Shown piece after piece: positions 1-6,264 of a stretch of DNA of 10,938 bases (positions are counted from its first letter, which is position 1; each line of letters opens with the position of its first letter). The position numbers and the translations under genes are program-made. A model generated the notes under the pieces. That model made no database searches. It worked only from the letters and a program-made list of their open reading frames with translations, and was not told the DNA's origin. This DNA comes from Chitinophagales bacterium (lineage in GTDB: Bacteria; Bacteroidota; Bacteroidia; Chitinophagales; Saprospiraceae). Location of the stretch: positions 1-10,938 of the forward strand of contig JAAFHQ010000122.1 in the NCBI GenBank assembly GCA_013298445.1, in the 5' to 3' direction.

Positions 1-1
1 G

Positions 2-223
2 GCAGGCGGAGCCAGCTGGGTATCCTTGCACCACGGCGGCGGAGTAGGTATGGGCTACTCCATCCACGCCGGGATGGTGATTGTGGCCGATGGTACCGAG
101 GAGGCTGCACGTCGGCTCAAACGGGTGCTGCACAACGACCCCGCGATGGGAGTTATTCGCCATGCCGATGCAGGGTATGATATTGCGAAGGATGTGGCAC
201 GGCAGCATCGTTTGGAATTATAA
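2..223 (+). CDS. hutU: Urocanate hydratase (urocanase), C-terminal fragment
   Basis: This is the C-terminal 73 residues of urocanase, which hydrates urocanate to 4-imidazolone-5-propanoate in cytosolic histidine degradation. The reading frame is open from base 2, so the gene starts left of the window. The glycine-rich stretch HHGGGVGMGYSIHAG followed by a DGT, and then NDPAMGVIRHADAGYD near the end, are hallmark blocks of the urocanase C-terminal region. The stop is at 221-223. The next gene on the same strand is hutI, the following enzyme of the pathway, so a shared operon is likely. The catalytic and NAD-binding core lies outside the window and cannot be checked. Confidence 0.93.
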   Translation, partial: AGGASWVSLHHGGGVGMGYSIHAGMVIVADGTEEAARRLKRVLHNDPAMGVIRHADAGYDIAKDVARQHRLEL

Positions 224-224
224 G

Positions 225-322
225 TTTTCACCACCTAAGAAACCAAAGCCACCTCAGAACCACTTTAGGGATAAGCTACCTAGGTGAGTCTATGGTGCCT
301 TTGGTTTCTAAGGTGGTGAAAA
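225..322. repeat. Long inverted repeat between hutU and hutI
   Basis: Two 29-nt arms (225-253 and 294-322) are complementary at 27 of 29 positions and enclose a 40-nt centre. The left arm begins one base after the hutU stop codon and the right arm ends 19 nt before the hutI start. The left arm and its inner flank are built from consecutive 9-nt words, CACCTAAGA (232-240), AACCAAAGC (241-249) and CACCTCAGA (250-258). The centre holds an 8-bp palindrome, ACCTAGGT (278-285). There is no T-run directly after the stem on the plus strand, so it is not a classic terminator. It could be a MITE-like insertion or a transcript-processing or attenuation hairpin. The function is unknown. Confidence 0.85.
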
Positions 323-341
323 AAGAAAAATACATGCCCTA

Positions 342-1583
342 ATGCTTTTGACCAATATCAAATACCTATTGGGAGTTCACACTGAAACCAAAGCTTTGCG
401 TGGTCAGGCACTGGCACAATTGCCTGGTATCGAGCAAGCTTACCTGCGTATAGAAGGTAACCAGATCGTAGGCTACGGGCCAATGAGCGAATTAAAAGCG
501 CTTGAAAGCCCTGCGCAAACCCATGACCTAAGTGGCCAATACGTACTGCCTTGCTGGTGTGATTCCCATACCCATCTGGTTTTCGCAGGCAGCCGCGAGC
601 AGGAATTTGTGGACAAAATCCGTGGCCTTACTTATGCGGAGATCGCTCAAAAAGGGGGCGGGATTCTGAATTCAGCCCAATTGCTACAAAAAACACCAGC
701 CGAAGTATTGTTCCAACAAGCCTGGAAGCGACTGGAAGCCCTCAAAAAACTGGGCACTGGCGCGATTGAAATCAAAAGTGGTTATGGACTGACCCCTGAA
801 GCTGAAATAAAAATGCTGCGGGTGATCAAACGCTTGAAGCAGGAAGCCAATATTCCCATCAAAGCCACTTTTTTGGGCGCACATGCTTTTCCAACTGCCT
901 TTAAAGACGATCGGCGCGGGTATATTCGCCAAATCATTGAAGAAATGTTGCCGGTTATTGCCCTGGAAGGATTAGCTGATTACATTGATGTGTTTTGTGA
1001 ACAAGGATTTTTTACCCCGGATGAAACCGCACAGGTTTTGGAGGCTGGCCGACGCTTTGGGTTAAAAGCCAAGTTACACGCCAATCAGCTACACAATTCG
1101 GGCGGAGTACAAGTGGGAATTCAAGCAGATGCGGTTTCGGTAGATCACCTGGAAAACATTGGCCTAGATGAGGTCCAACTTTTGGCCCAACACCCTACGA
1201 TTGCCACCTTGCTGCCTTCAGCTGCTTTTTTCCTGCGTTTGCCCTACCCTCCGGCACGCCAATTGATCGAAGCAGGTGCTGCCGTGGCATTGGCTACCGA
1301 CTATAACCCGGGCTCTTCGCCGAGTGGCAATATGCCCTTGCTGGTCGCATTGAGTTGTATCCAGATGCGGATGCTGCCCGAAGAGGCCATCAATGCGGCA
1401 ACTTTTAATGGAGCTTGCGCAATGGAGGCCCAGCCGGAGGTAGGGAGTATTGCAGTGGGCAAAAGAGCCAATTTGATTGTGACGAAACCGATGCCTTCCT
1501 TGGCCTATCTGCCATATGCTTTTGGCAGCAATTTGATTGAACAAGTATTGATTAATGGGAGTGTGTATCACCGGGAGTTGTGA
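342..1583 (+). CDS. hutI: Imidazolonepropionase HutI
   Basis: This 413-residue amidohydrolase-superfamily enzyme hydrolyses 4-imidazolone-5-propanoate to N-formimidoyl-L-glutamate, the third step of histidine degradation. The length is normal for the family. Metal-site residues are visible: DSHTH at 74-78 (H76, H78), H181 in GAHAFP, H246 in KLHANQ and D320 in ATDYNPGSSPSG. The family-specific blocks GGGILNS (105-111) and EIKSGYGLT (143-151) are intact. The start is ATG 342, just upstream of the first predicted strand. No clear Shine-Dalgarno site is seen, only an A-rich leader. A two-codon frame (ATG CCC TAA, 334-342) overlaps the start codon by one base and is probably chance. hutI lies between hutU and hutG on one strand, as expected for a hut operon, although palindromes sit in both flanking gaps. 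Confidence 0.96.
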   Translation: MLLTNIKYLLGVHTETKALRGQALAQLPGIEQAYLRIEGNQIVGYGPMSELKALESPAQTHDLSGQYVLPCWCDSHTHLVFAGSREQEFVDKIRGLTYAEIAQKGGGILNSAQLLQKTPAEVLFQQAWKRLEALKKLGTGAIEIKSGYGLTPEAEIKMLRVIKRLKQEANIPIKATFLGAHAFPTAFKDDRRGYIRQIIEEMLPVIALEGLADYIDVFCEQGFFTPDETAQVLEAGRRFGLKAKLHANQLHNSGGVQVGIQADAVSVDHLENIGLDEVQLLAQHPTIATLLPSAAFFLRLPYPPARQLIEAGAAVALATDYNPGSSPSGNMPLLVALSCIQMRMLPEEAINAATFNGACAMEAQPEVGSIAVGKRANLIVTKPMPSLAYLPYAFGSNLIEQVLINGSVYHREL

Positions 1584-1589
1584 TCTCAG

Positions 1590-1709
1590 AGCGACATTTT
1601 TTAGCACAAAGAACACAAAGAATAGCACAAAGGACACAAAGAGTCGTCAACGTCTAACTTTGTGTCCTTTGTGCCCCCTTTGAGTTCTTTGTGCTAAAAA
1701 AATGTCGCT
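1590..1709. repeat. Inverted repeat made of CACAAAG iterons, hutI-hutG gap
   Basis: Two 52-nt arms (1590-1641 and 1658-1709) are near-perfect reverse complements around a 16-nt centre. Differences are confined to about one substitution, a one-base shift in a homopolymer, and the stretch AATAG against GGGG. The left arm carries the heptamer CACAAAG four times, at 1605, 1614, 1626 and 1635. The right arm carries CTTTGTG at 1658, 1667 and 1687 and the variant CTTTGAG at 1678. The left-arm units also form a 21-nt tandem pair (1603-1623 and 1624-1644, 19 of 21 identical). The outer ends read AGCGACATTTTTT. Similar CACAAAG-type intergenic repeats are, from memory, common in Bacteroidota. The function is unknown. 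It fills most of the gap between the hutI stop and hutG. Confidence 0.88.
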
Positions 1710-1744
1710 TTGGTGTTTCAAAAATTCAAAACGATGCACGTTCT

Positions 1745-1756
1745 TTCAACGTTGAA
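1745..1756. promoter_or_regulatory. 12-bp perfect palindrome at the hutG start
   Basis: TTCAACGTTGAA is perfectly self-complementary and ends two bases before the hutG ATG. It could be a small operator, or a hairpin that masks the initiation region, but no regulator is known for it here and a 12-bp palindrome can arise by chance. The role is inference only. Confidence 0.3.
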
Positions 1757-1758
1757 CC

Positions 1759-2766
1759 ATGCATTTTCATCCTGCTACCCTCACTGACATCCAATCCCGC
1801 ACCCGTACCCGCCCACACGAAACCAAACTAGGTGAACAAATCCTGGTTCAAAATGAGCTCGAATCCTTCGGCCCTCGGTTTGTGTTATTTGGGGTAAAAG
1901 AAGACCTGGGTGCCCGCGCCAATTTTGGCCTGGGTGGCGCCGCCACTGCATGGGATTCTTTTCTGAATGCCTTTCTCAACGTGCAAGACACTCCATTTTT
2001 GAGGGGCCAGGACCTGCAATTGTTGGGGCATTTTGATTTTACGGCATTGCCAAATCATACCGATGTAGCCTTGATGCGCCAACAAGTAGAACAGATCGAC
2101 GTGGAGGTCAGTGCGCTCGTTAGCCAGATTGTAAGTGCGGGAAAAATCCCTTTGATCATTGGCGGAAGCCACGCCGGAGCCTATGCCAACCTGAAGGGAG
2201 CAGCCCTGGGCATGAGAAAGAACCAGCCCGATGCCATGGTGAATTGTATCAATCTGGACGCCCATTCCGATTATCGCAAAATAGAAGGCAGGCATAGCGG
2301 CAATGGCTTTCGGTATGCACAGGAAGAGGGGTATTTGCAACAGTATTCCATCCTGGGTTTGCATGAAAATTATACCCCCGAAAACATTTTGCAAGACTTA
2401 CAGAAGCACCTCGCCATCCAGTTTTCGACTTGGGAGGATGTTTTTTTGCGGGAAAAGCTAAATTTTGCTCAAGCCTTGGAGCAGTCCATTGCCTTTACGC
2501 AGCATGGTGGAAATCGGGTAGGCATTGAACTGGATGTAGATTGTATCGAAAACGTATTGTCCAGTGCCATGACGCCTACGGGCATCAGTACCCAACAAGC
2601 CCGGTATTATTTGTACCAAACGGCCCGGCGTTGCGAAATTGCCTATCTGCACATTTGTGAGGCAGCTACCTGTTTGGAAAATGGCTTGGAAAACCGCAGT
2701 ACGGGGAAACTATTGAGTTACCTGGTCAGCGATTTTGTGAAAGGTTATTTGGAGAGCAATCGATAA
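1759..2766 (+). CDS. hutG: Formimidoylglutamase HutG (arginase/ureohydrolase family)
   Basis: This 335-residue protein belongs to the binuclear-manganese arginase fold. In this context it should hydrolyse N-formimidoyl-L-glutamate to L-glutamate and formamide, the last step of the pathway begun by the two upstream genes. All three metal motifs are present: IIGGSHAG at 133-140 (H138), NLDAHSDYR at 165-173 (D167, H169, D171) and GIELDVDCIE at 255-264 (D259, D261). The first motif reads GGSH rather than the GGDH of arginase, and the third lacks the usual following DP. The N-terminal block FGVKEDLGARANFGLGGA (44-61) resembles Bacteroidota formimidoylglutamases. ATG 1759 is preceded by an AT-rich stretch and a palindrome. 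Agmatinase or another ureohydrolase is the alternative, made unlikely by the hut neighbours. Confidence 0.9.
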   Translation: MHFHPATLTDIQSRTRTRPHETKLGEQILVQNELESFGPRFVLFGVKEDLGARANFGLGGAATAWDSFLNAFLNVQDTPFLRGQDLQLLGHFDFTALPNHTDVALMRQQVEQIDVEVSALVSQIVSAGKIPLIIGGSHAGAYANLKGAALGMRKNQPDAMVNCINLDAHSDYRKIEGRHSGNGFRYAQEEGYLQQYSILGLHENYTPENILQDLQKHLAIQFSTWEDVFLREKLNFAQALEQSIAFTQHGGNRVGIELDVDCIENVLSSAMTPTGISTQQARYYLYQTARRCEIAYLHICEAATCLENGLENRSTGKLLSYLVSDFVKGYLESNR

Positions 2767-2818
2767 AGGAAAAACTTGCATCAATCATACAACCGGACAT
2801 TTTGTATTTTAGAAGCGA

Positions 2819-2972
2819 AGGACATGAATTGCCACGTGCTTTAGCTCGTGGATTAGGGTTGCCCTTGTTGATGGGCTTTAGCCCAAACTTCAATTTGGCA
2901 AGCAGGGCTAAAGCCCAAAAACTAGAGTTTACTGCCCACCCACCAGCTGAAGCTGGAGGCAATTCATGTCCT
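2819..2972. repeat. REP/MITE-like multi-hairpin element downstream of hutG
   Basis: A perfect 15-bp terminal inverted repeat (AGGACATGAATTGCC at 2819-2833, its complement at 2958-2972) encloses four compact hairpins. They are CCACG/CGTGG (2832-2851) around GCT-TT-AGC, GGGCTTTAGCCC (2873-2884), GGGCTAAAGCCC (2905-2916, the reverse complement of the previous one), and CCAGCT-GA-AGCTGG (2943-2956). A fifth small stem, CCAAA/TTTGG, lies at 2883-2897. The first three share the core GCTTTAGC or its complement, and the fourth is the related GCTGAAGC. Such architecture is typical of REP pairs or MITEs mobilised in trans by Y1/RAYT-type transposases; the assignment to that class is inference, and no transposase is in the window. 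Short ORFs across it on both strands are by-products of the symmetry. Confidence 0.8.
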
Positions 2973-3005
2973 CCGAGCAAAATGCTCAGTAGTATGTGCA
3001 GCAAT

Positions 3006-3044
3006 AAAAAAACCGCATTGGTCTATTGATCAACGCGGTTTTTA
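3006..3044. terminator. Bidirectional intrinsic terminator between hutG and recA
   Basis: The stem pairs A-rich 3008-3012 plus CCGC (3013-3016) with GCGG (3035-3038) plus TTTTT (3039-3043), and continues after an A-C mismatch with TTG/CAA, around a 10-nt loop. On the minus strand it lies 25 nt past the recA stop and ends in a run of eight Ts. On the plus strand it ends TTTTTATT, so it can also stop read-through from the hut side. This suits its place between convergent genes. Confidence 0.8.
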
Positions 3045-3068
3045 TTCGTGCTCATTGTGAGCTGGTAT

Positions 3069-4130
3069 TTAATCGTCGGAATCGTCGTCGCTGCCACTGG
3101 TTGGTGCCAATTTAATGACTTCCGGACTAGCGAGGAGTTTATCCTTGATTTTGAGCTCCAATTCGAGCGCTACTTCTGGATTGTCTACCAAAAACTGCTT
3201 GGCAGACTCCCGGCCCTGGGCAATTTTAGCGCCAGCATAGCTGTACCAGGCACCACTTTTCTGAATGACATCGTAATCGACGCCCATATCCACAATCTCG
3301 CCTGATTTAGAAATCCCTTCACCGAAGGTGATGTCGAAAGTAGCGATGCGGAATGGTGGAGCCAGTTTATTTTTCTTCACGGTTACCTTCACCTGGTTGC
3401 CAACCACGTTTCCATCCTTGTCTTTGATGGCTGCGCCAGATTTACGGATGTCCAAACGAATGGAAGCATAGAATTTCAATGCGTTACCCCCGGTAGTGGT
3501 TTCAGGGTTGCCGAACATCACCCCAATTTTTTCGCGCAACTGGTTGATGAAGATGCAGCAGCAATTGGTTTTGCTGATGCTGGCGGTCAGTTTCCGCATG
3601 GCCTGCGACATCAAACGAGCCTGTACGCCAACTTTGGAGTCGCCCATTTCTCCTTCAATTTCACTGCGTGGCACCAATGCAGCAACGGAGTCTACAACTA
3701 AAATATCAATTGCGCCGGAGCGGATCAGGTTTTCAGCAATTTCAAGGGCTTGTTCACCATTGTCGGGCTGGGAAATAAGGAGCTCGTCCGTCTTTACACC
3801 CAATTTTTCAGCGTAAAAGCGATCAAAAGCGTGTTCCGCGTCCACGATAGCAGCAATTCCACCATTTTTTTGACATTCTGCAATGGCATGAATGGCTAGT
3901 GTGGTTTTACCAGAAGATTCCGGGCCATAAATTTCCACAATTCTACCTTTGGGGAGTCCATTGATACCCAAGGCAATATCCAACCCTAATGAACCAGTAG
4001 GGATTACATCTATATGGGCTACTTGTTTATCGCCCAAACGCATGATCGTGCCTTTACCGAAGGTCTTGTCCAGACGATCCATGGTAAGTTGGAGGGCTTT
4101 TAACTTTTGGTCTTTGTCCAGTTGCGACAT
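3069..4130 (-). CDS. recA: Recombinase RecA
   Basis: This is a full-length RecA of 353 residues, the ATP-dependent strand-exchange protein for homologous recombination and DNA repair. The short N-terminal oligomerisation helix is followed by the ATPase core: Walker A GPESSGKTT (69-77), the catalytic glutamate in DAEHAFDRFYA (97-107), Walker B ILVVDS (143-148), and the FINQLREKIGVMFGNPETTTGG region (194-215; L2 loop and signature). The C-terminal domain ends in a very acidic tail (SDDDSDD), as expected for autoinhibition of DNA binding. ATG 4130 is the natural start because the family N-terminus begins a few residues before the first helix. It is a single-gene unit, with its own upstream promoter at 4200-4230 and a terminator downstream. 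Confidence 0.98.
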   Translation of the reverse strand: MSQLDKDQKLKALQLTMDRLDKTFGKGTIMRLGDKQVAHIDVIPTGSLGLDIALGINGLPKGRIVEIYGPESSGKTTLAIHAIAECQKNGGIAAIVDAEHAFDRFYAEKLGVKTDELLISQPDNGEQALEIAENLIRSGAIDILVVDSVAALVPRSEIEGEMGDSKVGVQARLMSQAMRKLTASISKTNCCCIFINQLREKIGVMFGNPETTTGGNALKFYASIRLDIRKSGAAIKDKDGNVVGNQVKVTVKKNKLAPPFRIATFDITFGEGISKSGEIVDMGVDYDVIQKSGAWYSYAGAKIAQGRESAKQFLVDNPEVALELELKIKDKLLASPEVIKLAPTSGSDDDSDD

Positions 4131-4199
4131 GGTGATTTGTGTTACGTTTGTATGCTCAAAAATATTAACTGCTTAAAACTTGCCTTAAACAAGCTTCTA

Positions 4200-4230
4200 C
4201 AAAGTTAGTATTAAATGTTTTAAATGCAAA
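4200..4230 (-). promoter_or_regulatory. recA promoter, Bacteroidota sigma-A consensus
   Basis: Read on the minus strand, TTTG (complement of 4227-4230) is followed after exactly 19 bases by TAACTTTG (complement of 4200-4207). This matches the Bacteroidota housekeeping consensus TTTG-(about 19-21)-TAnnTTTG at every fixed position. Transcription would start around 4193-4196, giving a leader of about 65 nt to the recA ATG. I see no LexA-type box around it, though a lineage-specific one could be missed. Confidence 0.72.
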
Positions 4231-4258
4231 TTTTTGTGAAACAATTTTTAGAAAAAAG

Positions 4259-4298
4259 AAAAAGCGGAACCTGGATGATTTCCCAGATTCCGCTTTTT
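4259..4298 (-). terminator. Intrinsic terminator of the 79-aa gene
   Basis: A 16-bp stem with one mismatch pairs 4259-4274 with 4283-4298 around an 8-nt loop. The stem core is GCGGAA/TTCCGC, flanked by A-rich and T-rich sides. On the minus strand the hairpin follows the stop codon of the small gene by about 20 nt and runs into a T-rich tract. It insulates that gene from the recA promoter. Confidence 0.8.
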
Positions 4299-4318
4299 CA
4301 TGTGTACCATCAGATACC

Positions 4319-4558
4319 TTAATCCTGACCTTGGAGGGCAGCTGAGCGTTTGCTGTACTGCAGGATGTTTTGTAAGGTGGATGCCTTGGCGTTGAATTTT
4401 ACCTTGGGTAGTTGTTCGTAAGCTTTGCGCAGTTCGCGATATTCTTCGCGTAGTAAAATGTTGTCTTGCAGTGCTTCCCGAACGGCCAGAGTTTCCGCAG
4501 CCGAGGTTTCTTGATAAAGGTATTTAATGAGCATGTCTTGAGTAAAGGTTTGATCCAT
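4319..4558 (-). CDS. Small conserved-type helical protein, anti-sigma-like N-terminus (79 aa)
   Basis: This 79-residue, charged, probably all-helical protein has no signal peptide or membrane segment. The first half (FTQDMLIKYLYQETS, then AAETLAVREALQDNILLREEY) resembles the N-terminal helical part of the anti-sigma factor/zf-HC2 group common in Bacteroidota, where a 'ready-to-grow-tree' pattern of E/L/R follows. The zinc-binding His and Cys residues of zf-HC2 are absent. I recall similar short Bacteroidota proteins carrying a PKVKF segment (51-55 here) followed by a helix ending near YSK, but cannot verify this. It has its own terminator (4259-4298) and is divergent from the crt operon. No specific function should be assigned. 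The good terminator and clean ATG support it being a real gene. Confidence 0.75.
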   Translation of the reverse strand: MDQTFTQDMLIKYLYQETSAAETLAVREALQDNILLREEYRELRKAYEQLPKVKFNAKASTLQNILQYSKRSAALQGQD

Positions 4559-4659
4559 GTAGCATTGTTTAATGACTGAATATCAAGTGTAAAACAAACG
4601 AAGCTAAAAAAATATTGCACCAATCTGAAAAATATTTCACAAATGCCTAATGGGCGTCT

Positions 4660-4688
4660 TTTGGGTCAATTGGTTTTGTCTAAGTTTT
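4660..4688 (+). promoter_or_regulatory. Candidate crt operon promoter
   Basis: TTTG at 4660-4663 and TAAGTTTT at 4681-4688 resemble the Bacteroidota -33 and -7 elements, with one mismatch in the latter and a spacer of only 17 bases. It lies about 70 nt upstream of the crtI start in the 202-nt divergent gap. It is the best candidate seen in that gap, but it is weak. Confidence 0.3.
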
Positions 4689-4760
4689 AGTGAAAAAGCT
4701 TAAACAAAAATCATCAAACACTGTTAACCTTCCAGTTTTTACACCAACAAAAAAAACACC

Positions 4761-6233
4761 TTGGCAAAAAGAGTAGTTGTAATTGGGGCTGGATTCGCTG
4801 GATTGGCCGCTGCGTGTTGCTTGGCAAAAGCGGGGCACGATGTCACCATTTTAGAAAAAAACAGTGTGCCTGGCGGCCGTGCCCGCCAATACACTACCGA
4901 CGGTTTTGTGTTTGATATGGGCCCCAGCTGGTACTGGATGCCCGATGTGTTTGAACAATTTTTTAATCATTTTGGCAAAAAAACCGCCGATTATTACCAA
5001 CTCAAGCGTCTGGATCCTTCTTACTCCATTTTTTTTAGCCAGGAAGATGTCATGCAGGTTCCTGCGGGTATGGACGAACTCTTTGCGCTTTTCGAACGCT
5101 ACGAGCCGGGAAGCAGCCACAACCTGAAAAAATTTCTGGACGAAGCTCAATACAAATACGAGGTAGGTATGGCTGATTTTGTCCACAAGCCCAGTCATTC
5201 CATCCTGGAATTTGCCGACCTGCGCATCCTCAAAAGTATGTTCCGCCTGCAAATGTTCACCAGCATGTCGAAGCATGTGCGGCAATTGTTCAAGAATCGC
5301 CAGTTGATCGAATTGTTGGAGTTTCCGGTACTTTTCCTCGGGGCAACCCCCGCTAAAACTCCAGCCATGTACAGCCTGATGAATTATGCGGATATGGCTT
5401 TGGGTACCTGGTATCCTATGGGTGGCATGTACAAAATTGTGGAGGCCATGGTGAGTTTGGCAGAAGAACTTGGAGTGGTTTTGCAACTCAATCAAGAAGT
5501 CAAACAAATCACGACCAGCAATGGCCTGGCAACAAAAGTCATCACCCAGAATGCGGAATATGCGGTCGATGCAGTGGTAGGTGGTGCAGATTACCACCAC
5601 CTGGATCAGCAGGTACTGGACCAGGACCAGCGCAATTACGATGAGACTTATTGGGAAACCCGGGTCATGGCCCCATCCTCTTTATTGTTTTATGTAGGAG
5701 TGAAAAAGCGGCTGAAAAACCTCCAGCATCACAACCTCTTTTTTGACGAAGATTTCACCCAACACGCTATTGATATCTATGAACAGCCGCGTTGGCCCGA
5801 AAAGCCTCTGTTCTACGTTTGTGTGCCCTCGATCACCGATCCGAGTGTAGCTCCGGAAGGATATGAAAACTTGTTTATCCTGATTCCCTTAGCTCCGGAT
5901 TTGGAAGATACCGAAGCGCTGCGGGAACGCTATTATCAGGTGGTGATGGAGCGTTTGGAGCGGCTCACCGGTCAGGAAATCCGTTCAGAGGTGGTGTACA
6001 AGCGCTCTTATGCTCACCGTGATTTTGTACAAGACTACCACGCTTTTAAAGGAAATGCCTACGGATTGGCAAATACTTTATTTCAAACCGCCTTTTTGAA
6101 GCCTAAACTTCGTAGTAAAAAAATAGCGAACCTGTTTTTTACGGGTCAGCTCACAACCCCTGGCCCCGGTGTGCCGCCTTCTCTCATCTCGGGGCAGGTA
6201 GTCGCAAAAGAGGTAGCTAAATTATGGCCATAA
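4761..6233 (+). CDS. crtI: Phytoene desaturase CrtI
   Basis: This 490-residue FAD-dependent desaturase should introduce the double bonds that convert phytoene to lycopene, acting at the membrane surface. The N-terminus is a Rossmann dinucleotide fold: VVVIGAGFAGLAAA (5-18), ending with ILEKN (30-34) and PGGRA. The block FDMGPSWYWMPDVFE (51-65) and the C-terminal FFTGQLTTPGPGVPPSLISG (459-478) are characteristic of CrtI-type desaturases. The start must be TTG 4761: an in-frame TAA lies at 4725-4727, no ATG or GTG intervenes, and the Rossmann strand begins at residue 4. It is followed after 31 nt by crtB. A related carotenoid oxidoreductase (CrtD or a diapo-type enzyme) is the alternative, but pairing with phytoene synthase favours CrtI. 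Confidence 0.93.
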   Translation: MAKRVVVIGAGFAGLAAACCLAKAGHDVTILEKNSVPGGRARQYTTDGFVFDMGPSWYWMPDVFEQFFNHFGKKTADYYQLKRLDPSYSIFFSQEDVMQVPAGMDELFALFERYEPGSSHNLKKFLDEAQYKYEVGMADFVHKPSHSILEFADLRILKSMFRLQMFTSMSKHVRQLFKNRQLIELLEFPVLFLGATPAKTPAMYSLMNYADMALGTWYPMGGMYKIVEAMVSLAEELGVVLQLNQEVKQITTSNGLATKVITQNAEYAVDAVVGGADYHHLDQQVLDQDQRNYDETYWETRVMAPSSLLFYVGVKKRLKNLQHHNLFFDEDFTQHAIDIYEQPRWPEKPLFYVCVPSITDPSVAPEGYENLFILIPLAPDLEDTEALRERYYQVVMERLERLTGQEIRSEVVYKRSYAHRDFVQDYHAFKGNAYGLANTLFQTAFLKPKLRSKKIANLFFTGQLTTPGPGVPPSLISGQVVAKEVAKLWP

Positions 6234-6264
6234 AATCAAAAACACGCTAAAATCAGCAGAACCT

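Noticed and set aside
334..342. Two-codon frame ATG CCC TAA overlapping the hutI start by one base
   Set aside because: Far too short to be a leader peptide with any supporting signal; most likely coincidence.
1655..1662. TAACTTTG, a full match to the Bacteroidota -7 element upstream of hutG
   Set aside because: It lies at the junction of the CACAAAG-type palindrome, has no TTTG 19-21 bases upstream, and is explained by the repeat sequence itself.
2787..2807. Small hairpin ATACAA/TTGTAT after hutG, followed by TTT, as a hutG terminator
   Set aside because: Only six AT-rich pairs and a short T-run; a much better terminator lies at 3006-3044.
2726..3029. Overlapping ORFs of 75 to 92 codons on both strands across the hutG-recA gap
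   Set aside because: They run through the symmetric hairpin element, mirror each other and contain no recognisable domain; they reflect the inverted repeats, not genes.
4851..5600. Long minus-strand ORF (249 codons) inside crtI
   Set aside because: It is antisense to a clearly conserved desaturase with intact motifs and has no family resemblance; a codon-bias shadow.
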